A stretch of DNA of 9,837 nucleotides from an uncultured Actinomycetes bacterium (GTDB taxonomy: Bacteria; Actinomycetota; Acidimicrobiia; Acidimicrobiales; RAAP-2). The DNA lies in contig CAITOG010000324.1 in assembly GCA_903893955.1 (NCBI GenBank), positions 1-9,837 of the forward strand, read 5' to 3'. The position numbers and the translations under genes were made by a program. Under the pieces are notes generated by a model. It was not told the DNA's origin. It worked only from the letters and a program-made list of their open reading frames with translations, and did no database searches. Positions 1-6,238 of the stretch are shown here, piece by piece (positions within the stretch are counted from its first letter, which is position 1; every line of letters begins with the position of its first letter).

Positions 1-31
1 CACAGATGCCGAGGTGGGAGAGGGCGATCAC
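1..31 (-). CDS. Partial 5' end, possible methylmalonyl-CoA epimerase (VOC family)
   Basis: Only the start of this gene is in the window. On the minus strand a GTG at 31-29 begins a frame reading MIALSHLGIC before the window edge. It is preceded by a perfect AGGAGG ribosome-binding site (41-36) with a 4-nt spacer, which makes a real start likely. The pattern of hydrophobic residues, then His, then (L/I)-G-I, resembles the opening beta strand of methylmalonyl-CoA epimerases, which typically begin with an I-D-H-(I/V)-G-I-A motif whose His binds the metal. The enzyme interconverts the (S) and (R) forms of methylmalonyl-CoA and supplies the mutase. The adjacent divergent mutase gene supports this identity. 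Ten codons are too few to prove the family; another VOC/glyoxalase protein is possible. Confidence 0.5.
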   Translation of the reverse strand, partial: MIALSHLGIC

Positions 32-35
32 AGTT

Positions 36-41
36 CCTCCT
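36..41 (-). promoter_or_regulatory. Shine-Dalgarno site for the divergent partial gene
   Basis: AGGAGG read on the minus strand, 4 nt before the GTG at 31. It is one of the two perfect Shine-Dalgarno matches noted in front of a start in this window, and it is the main reason to call a gene at the left edge. It contrasts with the neighbouring mutase start, which has no such site. Confidence 0.6.
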
Positions 42-110
42 AGAGAGCCGTCGACCAATGTTGGCATGCCGTTGCCTGACGCCAAGGTGCCTGAGGTGCG
101 CTGGGCGCTC

Positions 111-116
111 TAACCT
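111..116 (+). promoter_or_regulatory. Candidate -10 box for leaderless methylmalonyl-CoA mutase transcript
   Basis: TAACCT fits the actinobacterial -10 pattern TANNNT and ends 8 nt before the GTG start at 125, so transcription would begin at or next to the start codon. No purine-rich ribosome-binding site lies in between. No convincing -35 hexamer is seen at the usual distance, which is common for such promoters. This is inferred from spacing only. Confidence 0.45.
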
Positions 117-124
117 CTCGATCC

Positions 125-1723
125 GTGAGCACTTCTGAGACCAGCAACGCACGAGAAACCGATTCAGGCATCGAGATCAAGCAGCTCTACACAGCTGCTG
201 ATCTCGAAGGGTTCGATCCCGCCACACAGCTGGGCGAGCCGGGCCACTTCCCCTACACACGTGGCGTCCATGAGCAGATGTATCGCCAGCGACTCTGGAC
301 GATGCGCCAGTACGCGGGATTCGGCAACGCGGAGAGCACCAACAAGCGGTTCAAGTTCCTTCTCGATGCGGGTCAGACGGGCTTGTCGTGCGCCTTCGAC
401 CTGCCCACGCAGATGGGCTACGACTCAGACCACCCTCGTTCTGAGGGCGAGGTCGGCAAGGTTGGCGTCGCCATCGACTCCCTCGCCGACATGAGGCTGC
501 TCCTCGCTGACCTGCCACTCGATCAGGTGACGACGTCGATGACGATCAACGCCACCGCGTCGACTTTGCTGCTCATGTACCAGCTCGTCGCCGAAGAGCA
601 GGGTGTGTCGGATGCGGCCAAGATCCGCGGCACCATCCAGAATGACATCTTGAAGGAGTACGTCGCCCGGGGCACCTACATCTACCCGCCTCGACCTTCG
701 ATGCGGCTGATCGTCGACACCTTCGCCTACTGCGCCGAGAATCTGCCGAGCTGGAACACCATCTCGATCTCCGGCTATCACATCAGGGAAGCAGGCTCGA
801 CGGCCGTTCAGGAGATCGCCTTCACCATCGCGAACGGCATCGCCTACGTCGAGGCGGCTAAGGCGGCAGGGCTCGACGTCGACTCCTTCGCGCCTCGACT
901 CAGCTTCTTCTGGAACTCGCACAACAACCTCTTCGAGGAGGTGGCCAAGTTCCGCGCCGCACGCCGTCTCTGGGCGCGGATCATGACCGAGCGGTTCGGG
1001 GCCAAGGACGAGCGCTCGAAGGTCCTGCGCTTCCACACCCAGACCGGTGGCTCGACCCTCACCGCCCAGCAGCCGGAGAACAACATCGTCCGGGTGACTA
1101 TCCAGGCGATGGCTGCAGCGCTGGGAGGGACGCAGAGCCTCCACACCAATGGCTTCGACGAGGCGCTTGGCCTGCCGACCGAGAAGGCGGCGAAGCTCGC
1201 CCTTCGCACTCAGCAAATCATCGGCTACGAGTCGGGCATCGCCGACACCGTCGATCCGCTCGCCGGCTCCTACTTCATCGAGTCCCTGACCGATGAGATC
1301 GAGGCAGGAGCGATGGCCTACATCGCCCAGATCGATGAGCAGGGTGGCGCGGTGGCAGCGATCGAGGCCCGCTACATGCAGGACGAGATCGAGTCTGCGG
1401 CCTATGCCTACGCCAAGGCCATCGACTCAGGCGAGAAGATCGTGGTGGGCGTGAACAAGTTCACCGACGACGTCGCTGATCCGGCTGAGGTGTTCCCCAT
1501 CGATCCGCAGCTCCAGATCGACCAGATCGCCCGCCTTGCGAAGGTCAAGGCAGAGCGGGATCAGGCGGGCGTCGATGCAGCCCTTTCGGACCTCGACGCG
1601 GCAGCTCGAGGGACCCAGAACCTCCTCGTTCCGATGAAGGAGGCTCTGCGGAGGATGGCGACGCTCGGCGAGGTCGCCGATACGCTCCGTGGGGTCTTCG
1701 GGGTTTACCAGCCGGGCGGCTGA
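125..1723 (+). CDS. Methylmalonyl-CoA mutase, large (substrate-binding) subunit
   Basis: This B12-dependent mutase subunit rearranges (R)-methylmalonyl-CoA to succinyl-CoA, the last step of propionyl-CoA use. At 532 residues it holds the TIM-barrel catalytic part and ends at the typical L-G-E-V...F-G-x-Y-x-P tail near 514-530. The C-terminal B12-binding domain (D-x-H-x-x-G) is absent, so it should pair with a separate small subunit, as in archaeal and isobutyryl-CoA-type mutases; that partner is not in the window. Visible motifs are RQYAGFGNA (61-69), FDLPTQMGYDSDHP (91-104), IQNDILKEYVAR (171-182), SISGYH (214-219) and HTQTGGSTLTAQQP (304-317). By alignment from memory, Tyr63, Arg182 and His219 match Tyr89, Arg207 and His244 of the Propionibacterium enzyme. 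Isobutyryl-CoA mutase has Phe and Gln at the first two, and 2-hydroxyisobutyryl-CoA mutase has Ile at the first, so methylmalonyl-CoA is the likely substrate. The GTG start lacks a Shine-Dalgarno site. Confidence 0.93.
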   Translation: MSTSETSNARETDSGIEIKQLYTAADLEGFDPATQLGEPGHFPYTRGVHEQMYRQRLWTMRQYAGFGNAESTNKRFKFLLDAGQTGLSCAFDLPTQMGYDSDHPRSEGEVGKVGVAIDSLADMRLLLADLPLDQVTTSMTINATASTLLLMYQLVAEEQGVSDAAKIRGTIQNDILKEYVARGTYIYPPRPSMRLIVDTFAYCAENLPSWNTISISGYHIREAGSTAVQEIAFTIANGIAYVEAAKAAGLDVDSFAPRLSFFWNSHNNLFEEVAKFRAARRLWARIMTERFGAKDERSKVLRFHTQTGGSTLTAQQPENNIVRVTIQAMAAALGGTQSLHTNGFDEALGLPTEKAAKLALRTQQIIGYESGIADTVDPLAGSYFIESLTDEIEAGAMAYIAQIDEQGGAVAAIEARYMQDEIESAAYAYAKAIDSGEKIVVGVNKFTDDVADPAEVFPIDPQLQIDQIARLAKVKAERDQAGVDAALSDLDAAARGTQNLLVPMKEALRRMATLGEVADTLRGVFGVYQPGG

Positions 1724-1735
1724 GTCGATTGGCGC

Positions 1736-2032
1736 TCAGGCCTCAGCGATCGGCGCGAAGTGCTCGACGACCGGGGCAGGGTCGTAGAAGTGGTGGGTGA
1801 GGCGACGCCACTCTTCGAACCGATCGGAGCCGCGGAAGCCTTCGATGTGGGCTTCGACCGACTTCCACTCGACGTCCAAGATGAACAGGCTGGGTGACTC
1901 AACCCCACGTGACACCTTGATGGACACGAAGCCCTCGGTGGCGCTGATCAGCGGCAGCGCCTCGTTCATGGCAGCGATGAACGCCTCCTCTTGACCTGGC
2001 TTGATGCTCAGGACTGCGTGCTCGACGATCAT
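1736..2032 (-). CDS. ABM-domain (antibiotic biosynthesis monooxygenase-like) small protein
   Basis: This 98-residue protein covers one complete ferredoxin-like ABM fold, the usual length for the family. It opens with a beta strand (MIVEHAVLSIKPG), followed by a helix with E-E-A-F-I-A-A-M, the strand G-F-V-S-I-K-V, then F-I-L-D-V-E-W-K-S-V-E-A-H and the C-terminal G-S-D-R-F-E-E-W-R segment (68-76) ahead of a final strand. Family members include cofactor-free quinone-forming oxygenases, heme-degrading enzymes and many proteins of unknown role, so no substrate can be assigned. The ATG at 2032 has a GAGGAG site with a 6-nt spacer. It lies 82 bp downstream of the ATP-grasp gene on the same strand and may have its own promoter there. 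Its stop is 12 bp from the stop of the convergent mutase, leaving no room for an intergenic terminator. Confidence 0.8.
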   Translation of the reverse strand: MIVEHAVLSIKPGQEEAFIAAMNEALPLISATEGFVSIKVSRGVESPSLFILDVEWKSVEAHIEGFRGSDRFEEWRRLTHHFYDPAPVVEHFAPIAEA

Positions 2033-2038
2033 CGCGAA

Positions 2039-2044
2039 CTCCTC
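2039..2044 (-). promoter_or_regulatory. Ribosome-binding site of the ABM gene
   Basis: GAGGAG on the minus strand, 6 nt before the ATG at 2032. It fixes this start over the longer upstream frame. Confidence 0.6.
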
Positions 2045-2064
2045 GACTCGTTGGTGGCGACCTG

Positions 2065-2070
2065 ACTGTA
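2065..2070 (-). promoter_or_regulatory. Candidate -10 box for the ABM gene
   Basis: TACAGT on the minus strand, in the 82-bp gap after the ATP-grasp gene. It would give a leader of roughly 25 nt that contains the GAGGAG ribosome-binding site. A TTGCAG upstream is about 21 nt away, too far for a normal -35, so this is a weak call. If real, the ABM gene could be transcribed apart from the upstream operon. Confidence 0.25.
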
Positions 2071-2114
2071 TCGGGAGGTCGTGGCTCCTGGCTGCAATGG
2101 CTGCGCGGCACAGC

Positions 2115-3191
2115 TCAGCGGTAGTAGCGAGCCGGGATGACTGTGGTGCCGCGCCAGAAGTCGCCGAAGACGCGCGAGAAGCTGCGAGGCCGAAACCAGA
2201 GCTTTCCCGCCTGAGGAGTGTGGGTCAGCTCGCTGAAGAGGAGGCGGCCGCCAACCTCGCAGAGATCCACCCGGACGAAGTCGAACGGCTGTGCCAACGT
2301 CGTGGCCGCCTCCACCATCTTCGCAAAGGCGCTCTCGTCGAGCGGTGCCGGATCAGGACTCGCGCGGTGGCCATAAGGCTGGACGTTCAGGGATCGGCAC
2401 TGCGAATCGACCATGTGCTCGGTTCTCGCTGCGGTTCGGATCCGGGCGCACATGACGACCCCCTTGATGCAGTAGATGCTCACCTCGACGAGCGGCGCCC
2501 CCTGGGCGCACAGGTCCTCCTCGACGATGAGCCGGCGGGGGATGCCGTGGTACTGGGGCTCGCGCGACTTCAGGCTGTAGTCGGTGGCAAGCCACTTCTC
2601 GCACAGGCGCTCAAGCAGCAATGCGTCGGCGGGCCGGATCGGGGCATCGATCTCGATCGCCCGATCGTCACGGATCGGCGTCCGGTCGCTCGCCGGGCGC
2701 ACCAGGACGATCATGCCGGAGCCGTGGGACGCCTTGAGCACGAAGCGAGGAGGGAACGAGGCGAAATCGAGGTCCTCGAATGAATCGACCACAGCGAGGC
2801 GAGTCGGCAGCCAACTAGCCCCGATGCGCTCCCCGACCCAGGTGGCCGCAGCAACTTTGTCAGTGGTGCGTCTCTGGAGCGGCGTTGCGCCGAGGAGCAG
2901 TGTCCGAGAGATGATGTCGAGCACGGTGGACGGGGAGCGGGGTTGCGGCAGTCGACCTTGCAAGAAGGTGAGCATGGCGACCGGATAGCTCTGACCAGGC
3001 AACGCTTTGGCGATGAAGCGGCGAAGGAGACTCCGAGCACGACCGACCAGGGTGCCGATGGAATCTGTCATGGTGAGCGCTGCGATGGCCCCCAGGACAG
3101 CGATCAAGACGGCGGCACCTCCCAAGACGAGTTGCCGCTGGCATTGCTCACGGAGTCTGTCGCTCGCCCCACGTGATTGGCGATCAGGCAC
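2115..3191 (-). CDS. TupA-like ATP-grasp protein with N-terminal membrane segment
   Basis: This 358-residue protein resembles the TupA-like ATP-grasp family, named after a Bacillus teichuronopeptide synthesis protein and often found in cell-surface polysaccharide loci. ATP-grasp enzymes usually join a carboxylate to an amine through an acyl phosphate. Residues 19-41 form a hydrophobic stretch rich in Leu, Ala, Val and Ile, probably a membrane anchor, preceded by an Arg-rich head. The ATP-grasp part begins near D-K (111-112). It shows FVLKASHGSGMIVLV (150-164; Lys153 and the Gly loop for ATP), the W...Y......E..Y...P-R-R-L-I-V-E-E block (200-225), R-V-D-L (307-310) and FSELTHTP (319-326; Glu321 is a probable Mg ligand). 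The GTG start lies 20 bp after the amidohydrolase stop and has a poor ribosome-binding site. A downstream ATG (codon 41) would remove the membrane segment, so the start is uncertain. The substrate is unknown. Confidence 0.75.
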   Translation of the reverse strand: MPDRQSRGASDRLREQCQRQLVLGGAAVLIAVLGAIAALTMTDSIGTLVGRARSLLRRFIAKALPGQSYPVAMLTFLQGRLPQPRSPSTVLDIISRTLLLGATPLQRRTTDKVAAATWVGERIGASWLPTRLAVVDSFEDLDFASFPPRFVLKASHGSGMIVLVRPASDRTPIRDDRAIEIDAPIRPADALLLERLCEKWLATDYSLKSREPQYHGIPRRLIVEEDLCAQGAPLVEVSIYCIKGVVMCARIRTAARTEHMVDSQCRSLNVQPYGHRASPDPAPLDESAFAKMVEAATTLAQPFDFVRVDLCEVGGRLLFSELTHTPQAGKLWFRPRSFSRVFGDFWRGTTVIPARYYR

Positions 3192-3211
3192 GATGCTCGC
3201 GATCGTGGTTG

Positions 3212-4390
3212 TCAGCTGCGCTGATGGCGGGGCGCCGTCAGCCTCGATCGCAGCTGCTCATCGGTCGCCGCGTCGAGGGCGACGAAGGCCATGGAGCGCG
3301 CGGCATCGAGCAGCGCTCGCTCGGCGGCGGGGCCGACGCAGGCGGCGGTGAACTCTGGCTGGTGATTAACAGCGCCACCCGACTCGACATCGATCAGCGG
3401 ATGGATCGAGGGAATGGCCAAAGAGACGTTCGCCATGTCGGTCGAGTAGGTCGGTCGAGGGGAACCTGCGTCATCCGCGGGGAAGCTGCGCCCAGCCGCC
3501 TCAGCGTGCCGCCGGTATGCAGCGAGCAGCCCTGCGTCCTGCTCCATATGGGTGTACAGCGGGGCGAGTCGCTCGATCGAGACCGAGGCACCGCTGGCGA
3601 GTGCGCCGGCCTCGAAGCAGGCATGCACCTTCGGAATCAGCGCAAGCAGGCCCTCGGCTGTTGTCGAGCGGCACATGAAGCGACCGGTGACATGGGCCGG
3701 GATCACGTTGGCGGCCTCACCGCCGTTCGTCACGATCCCGTGGACCTGATCGCCGGGAGGCAGCTGCTGGCGCAAGAGCCCGATAGCCACCTGCGCGATG
3801 ACCATGGCATCGCCAGCATTGATCCCCTGCGAGGGAGCGGCTGAGGCATGAGCAGTCCTGCCGCTGAAGATCACGTCGAAGTGGTCGACGGCCAGGCATG
3901 CCGACTCAAGGCGGTCGAACGACCAGGGGTGGACCATCATGGCCATCGAGAGCTCGTCGAAGACCCCCGCATCCAACATGATGATCTTTCCGCCACCGCC
4001 CTCCTCGGCGGGTGTGCCATAGATCTTGACGCTCATGCCGGCTAGACCGGCGATCGCCGCGAGACCGAGGGCGGCACCGACAGATGATGCGGCGATGAGG
4101 TTGTGGCCACATGCGTGCCCCACCTCTGGCAGGGCGTCGTACTCGGCCATGATGCCGACCTGGAGGTCGCCGTCTCCGAGGCTGGCGTTGAAGGCGGTAG
4201 GAAGCCCGGCGGTACCCCGCTCGACGTCGAAGCCTCGCTCCTCGAGGAAGGAGGCAACTCGCTCGGCTGAGCGATGCTCGTCGTAGGAGAGCTCGGGATC
4301 GGCGTGGAGCGACTCTGACAGCTCAATCAGGTCGCAGCGCGCTGCATCGATGGCTGCCGCCGCACGCTGCCGCAGATCCTCGAGGAGCAC
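3212..4390 (-). CDS. M20-family amidohydrolase / zinc peptidase (ACY1L2/PM20D2-like)
   Basis: This 392-residue, probably cytoplasmic metallohydrolase is expected to cleave an amide bond in a small N-acyl amino acid or dipeptide. The catalytic domain shows AEYDALPEVGHACGHN (82-97), GTPAEEGGGG (125-134) and MMVHPW (151-156), which supply the likely metal ligands and the catalytic Glu. The lid/dimer domain (about 170-285) has the F-S-G-R-T-A-H-A-S segment (175-183), and the last metal-site His lies in VNHQPEF (341-347). The EYDALPE-GHACGHN and PAEE-GGGG signatures point to the ACY1L2/PM20D2-like branch rather than to the dapE or argE type; human PM20D2 acts on beta-alanyl-lysine-type dipeptides, but that specificity cannot be carried over. 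The GTG start shares its first G with the TAG stop of the carboxylase gene (TAGTG), implying translational coupling. No signal peptide is visible. Confidence 0.88.
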   Translation of the reverse strand: MLLEDLRQRAAAAIDAARCDLIELSESLHADPELSYDEHRSAERVASFLEERGFDVERGTAGLPTAFNASLGDGDLQVGIMAEYDALPEVGHACGHNLIAASSVGAALGLAAIAGLAGMSVKIYGTPAEEGGGGKIIMLDAGVFDELSMAMMVHPWSFDRLESACLAVDHFDVIFSGRTAHASAAPSQGINAGDAMVIAQVAIGLLRQQLPPGDQVHGIVTNGGEAANVIPAHVTGRFMCRSTTAEGLLALIPKVHACFEAGALASGASVSIERLAPLYTHMEQDAGLLAAYRRHAEAAGRSFPADDAGSPRPTYSTDMANVSLAIPSIHPLIDVESGGAVNHQPEFTAACVGPAAERALLDAARSMAFVALDAATDEQLRSRLTAPRHQRS

Positions 4391-6147
4391 TATTCGACGA
4401 CGACCACGACGTCGCCACCTGACACAGAGTCGCCTGCAGCCACCTTGACCTCGGTGACGGTTCCGGCCTTGGTGGCGTTCACGGCGTTCTCCATCTTCAT
4501 CGCCTCGAGGACGCAGACGGTCTGGCCGACCTCGACCTCATCGCCGACCTCGACGAGGACCTTGACGATCGTGCCCTGCATCTGGACGGCGATCGACCCT
4601 GAGGATGCCCCAGCGACGGTGCCACCACCTGAGCGGCGCTTGGCCGACTTCTTCGGGGCTGCAACACCGACAGCGCCGATCTCGCTTTCCGGGATCCAGA
4701 GCTTGACGTCGATGCGTCGACCCTCGACCTCTGCGGTGAGCTGTCGCAGGACTTTGGTCTCGCCCTCATCGTCGACAGGCGCACCTGTCTCGACCACCAG
4801 GTCACTCAGGTCGAGCCGCTCCTCGACCCACTTGGTCGAGTGCTTGCCGTCTGCGAAATCAGGGTGCGCCAAGATCCTCTCAGCAGCGGGGATCGTGGTG
4901 GCGATGCCCTCGATCTTGGTCTCCTCAAGGGCGCGGAGCATCCGGCGACGGGCTTGCTCCCGATCCTCGGCCCACACCACCAGTTTGGCGATCAGATTGT
5001 CGTAGTACTGGCTGATCGTGTCGCCGGCCTCGTAGCCGGCGTCCAGGCGGACGCCCGGGCCGGACGGCTGTGCGAATCGGGTCATGGTGCCGGGCGATGG
5101 GGTGAACCGGCCGCCGCTCGGGTCCTCGGCGTTGATGCGGACCTCCATCGAGTGGCCATCTCGCTTGACATCTGACTGTCCAAAGGGCAACTCCTCGCCG
5201 GCAGCGATCTTGAGCTGCCAGGCGACGAGGTCCAGGCCGGTCACCAGCTCGGTCACCGGGTGCTCCACCTGGAGCCTGGTGTTCATCTCGAGGAAGTAGA
5301 ACTCGCCGTCCTGGTAGAGGAACTCGACTGTCCCGGCGTTGTAGTACCCGCAGGCCTCGGAGACCTTGACTGCCGCGGCGCCCATGGCCTGGCGCACCTC
5401 GTCGGGGAAGTCCGCTGCAGGACTCTCTTCGACCAGCTTCTGGTGTCTGCGCTGGCAGGAGCAGTCCCGCTCGCCGAGCCACAGAGTGTTGCCGTGGGTG
5501 TCAGCCAGGATCTGCATCTCGATGTGGCGGGGCCACGTGAGGTACCGCTCGACGTAGCACTCGTCGCGACCGAAATACGACAGTGCCTCGCGCTGAGCCG
5601 ACTCGAACGCCTCAGCCGCCTCATCGGCTGAGTGGACGACCTTCATGCCGCGACCACCACCACCGAAGGCTGCCTTGATGGCCACCGGCCAGCCGAACTC
5701 CTCGCCAAAGGTGACGACCTCATCGGGGGAGGTCAGCGGTTCTGAGCGACCAGGGACGCCCTCGACCCCGGCTGCCTCTGCGGCCAGACGCGAGCTGATC
5801 TTGTCGCCCATGACCTCGATCGCCTCCGGCGGTGGGCCGATGAAGGTGACGCCCTTGGCGGTGATCGCACGAGCGAAGTCGGTGTTCTCCGAGAAGAAGC
5901 CATAGCCCGGGTGGACGGCGTCGGCGCCTGAGTCCTCGATCGCCTTCAAGATTGCCTCGGTGTTGAGGTAGCTCTCAGCGGCCGTCTGACCGCCCAGGGC
6001 ATAGGCCTCGTCGGCCAGGCGGACATGGAGCGCGTCCCGGTCAAGCTCGGAGTAGACGGCGACTGTGCCGATCCCCATCTCGCGGCACGTGCGGATCACG
6101 CGGACTGCGATCTCTCCTCGGTTGGCGATCAAGACCTTCTTCAGCAC
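4390..6147 (-). CDS. Acyl-CoA carboxylase alpha chain (biotin carboxylase + biotin carrier protein)
   Basis: This 585-residue protein carboxylates its own biotin with ATP and bicarbonate, for transfer by a separate carboxyltransferase to acetyl-, propionyl- or a related acyl-CoA. The biotin carboxylase domain fills about 1-450. It has the MLKKVLIANRGEIAVR opening, VHPGYGFFSEN (78-88), the ATP-grasp loop FGGGGRGM (161-168), RDCSCQRRHQKLVEE (227-241) and EMNTRLQVEHPVTE (287-300), with the catalytic Arg near 291. A basic, Gly-rich linker (about 496-515) leads to the biotinyl domain (518-585), whose EAMKM motif carries the biotin on Lys551. The size and fused layout match actinobacterial AccA1/PccA-type subunits. 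Proximity to the mutase suggests propionyl-CoA as substrate, but specificity lies in the missing beta subunit. The GTG start has AGAGAGG 6 nt upstream. The gene is first in a minus-strand cluster and diverges from the biotin ligase. Confidence 0.95.
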   Translation of the reverse strand: MLKKVLIANRGEIAVRVIRTCREMGIGTVAVYSELDRDALHVRLADEAYALGGQTAAESYLNTEAILKAIEDSGADAVHPGYGFFSENTDFARAITAKGVTFIGPPPEAIEVMGDKISSRLAAEAAGVEGVPGRSEPLTSPDEVVTFGEEFGWPVAIKAAFGGGGRGMKVVHSADEAAEAFESAQREALSYFGRDECYVERYLTWPRHIEMQILADTHGNTLWLGERDCSCQRRHQKLVEESPAADFPDEVRQAMGAAAVKVSEACGYYNAGTVEFLYQDGEFYFLEMNTRLQVEHPVTELVTGLDLVAWQLKIAAGEELPFGQSDVKRDGHSMEVRINAEDPSGGRFTPSPGTMTRFAQPSGPGVRLDAGYEAGDTISQYYDNLIAKLVVWAEDREQARRRMLRALEETKIEGIATTIPAAERILAHPDFADGKHSTKWVEERLDLSDLVVETGAPVDDEGETKVLRQLTAEVEGRRIDVKLWIPESEIGAVGVAAPKKSAKRRSGGGTVAGASSGSIAVQMQGTIVKVLVEVGDEVEVGQTVCVLEAMKMENAVNATKAGTVTEVKVAAGDSVSGGDVVVVVE

Positions 6148-6153
6148 AGGGAA

Positions 6154-6160
6154 CCTCTCT
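6154..6160 (-). promoter_or_regulatory. Ribosome-binding site of the acyl-CoA carboxylase alpha gene
   Basis: AGAGAGG on the minus strand, 6 nt before the GTG at 6147. It supports this GTG as the start and shows that this mRNA is not leaderless, unlike that of the divergent biotin ligase. Confidence 0.55.
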
Positions 6161-6221
6161 CAGGCTTGGCATCGAACTGTGGCCCGCCTCACGGCGCACT
6201 CAGCCATGCATCCTCTCACGG

Positions 6222-6231
6222 ACCCTAGGGT
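6222..6231. promoter_or_regulatory. Palindromic -10 element in the divergent carboxylase/biotin-ligase promoter
   Basis: ACCCTAGGGT is a perfect 10-bp palindrome, and its centre is the only TA dinucleotide in the 91-bp gap (6148-6238). Both strands read TAGGGT, a TANNNT -10 match. On the plus strand the box ends 7 nt before the ATG of the biotin ligase (6239), giving a leaderless mRNA. On the minus strand it would give a leader of about 65-70 nt for the carboxylase gene. It could instead be an operator for a symmetric repressor. This is inference from sequence and spacing. Confidence 0.45.
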
Positions 6232-6238
6232 TGGCGCC

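Noticed and set aside
63..70. GGCATGCC palindrome in the left divergent gap as an operator
   Set aside because: Eight bases only, with flanks that do not extend the symmetry; expected by chance in GC-rich DNA.
425..1216. 263-codon open frame on the minus strand opposite the mutase
   Set aside because: It is a GC-rich shadow of the mutase frame, with Arg/Val/Gly-rich composition and no recognisable motif; the opposite strand encodes a full conserved enzyme.
1733..1748. Near-palindrome between the convergent mutase and ABM stops as a shared terminator
   Set aside because: It has a central mismatch and no loop, so it cannot form a stable hairpin, and no T-run follows.
2085..2105. Short direct repeat of GGCTGC before the ABM gene
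   Set aside because: Two 6-bp copies are within chance and show no relation to a start or stop.
2001..2783. 260-codon open frame on the plus strand opposite the ATP-grasp and ABM genes
   Set aside because: It crosses two genes and the gap between them, has low-complexity composition and shows no family motif, while the minus strand carries clear ATP-grasp motifs.
3173..3844. 223-codon open frame on the plus strand opposite the M20 gene
   Set aside because: It is antisense to a well-conserved hydrolase and has no domain of its own; explained by high G+C.
4445..5005. 186-codon Ser/Thr-rich plus-strand frame opposite the carboxylase
   Set aside because: Ser/Thr/Arg-rich shadow of the biotinyl and linker region; no signal peptide or repeat supports it.
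6065..6238. N-terminal extension of the biotin ligase into the divergent carboxylase gene
   Set aside because: The extra residues match no ligase domain and overlap the carboxylase start; the ATG at 6239 has suitable promoter spacing.
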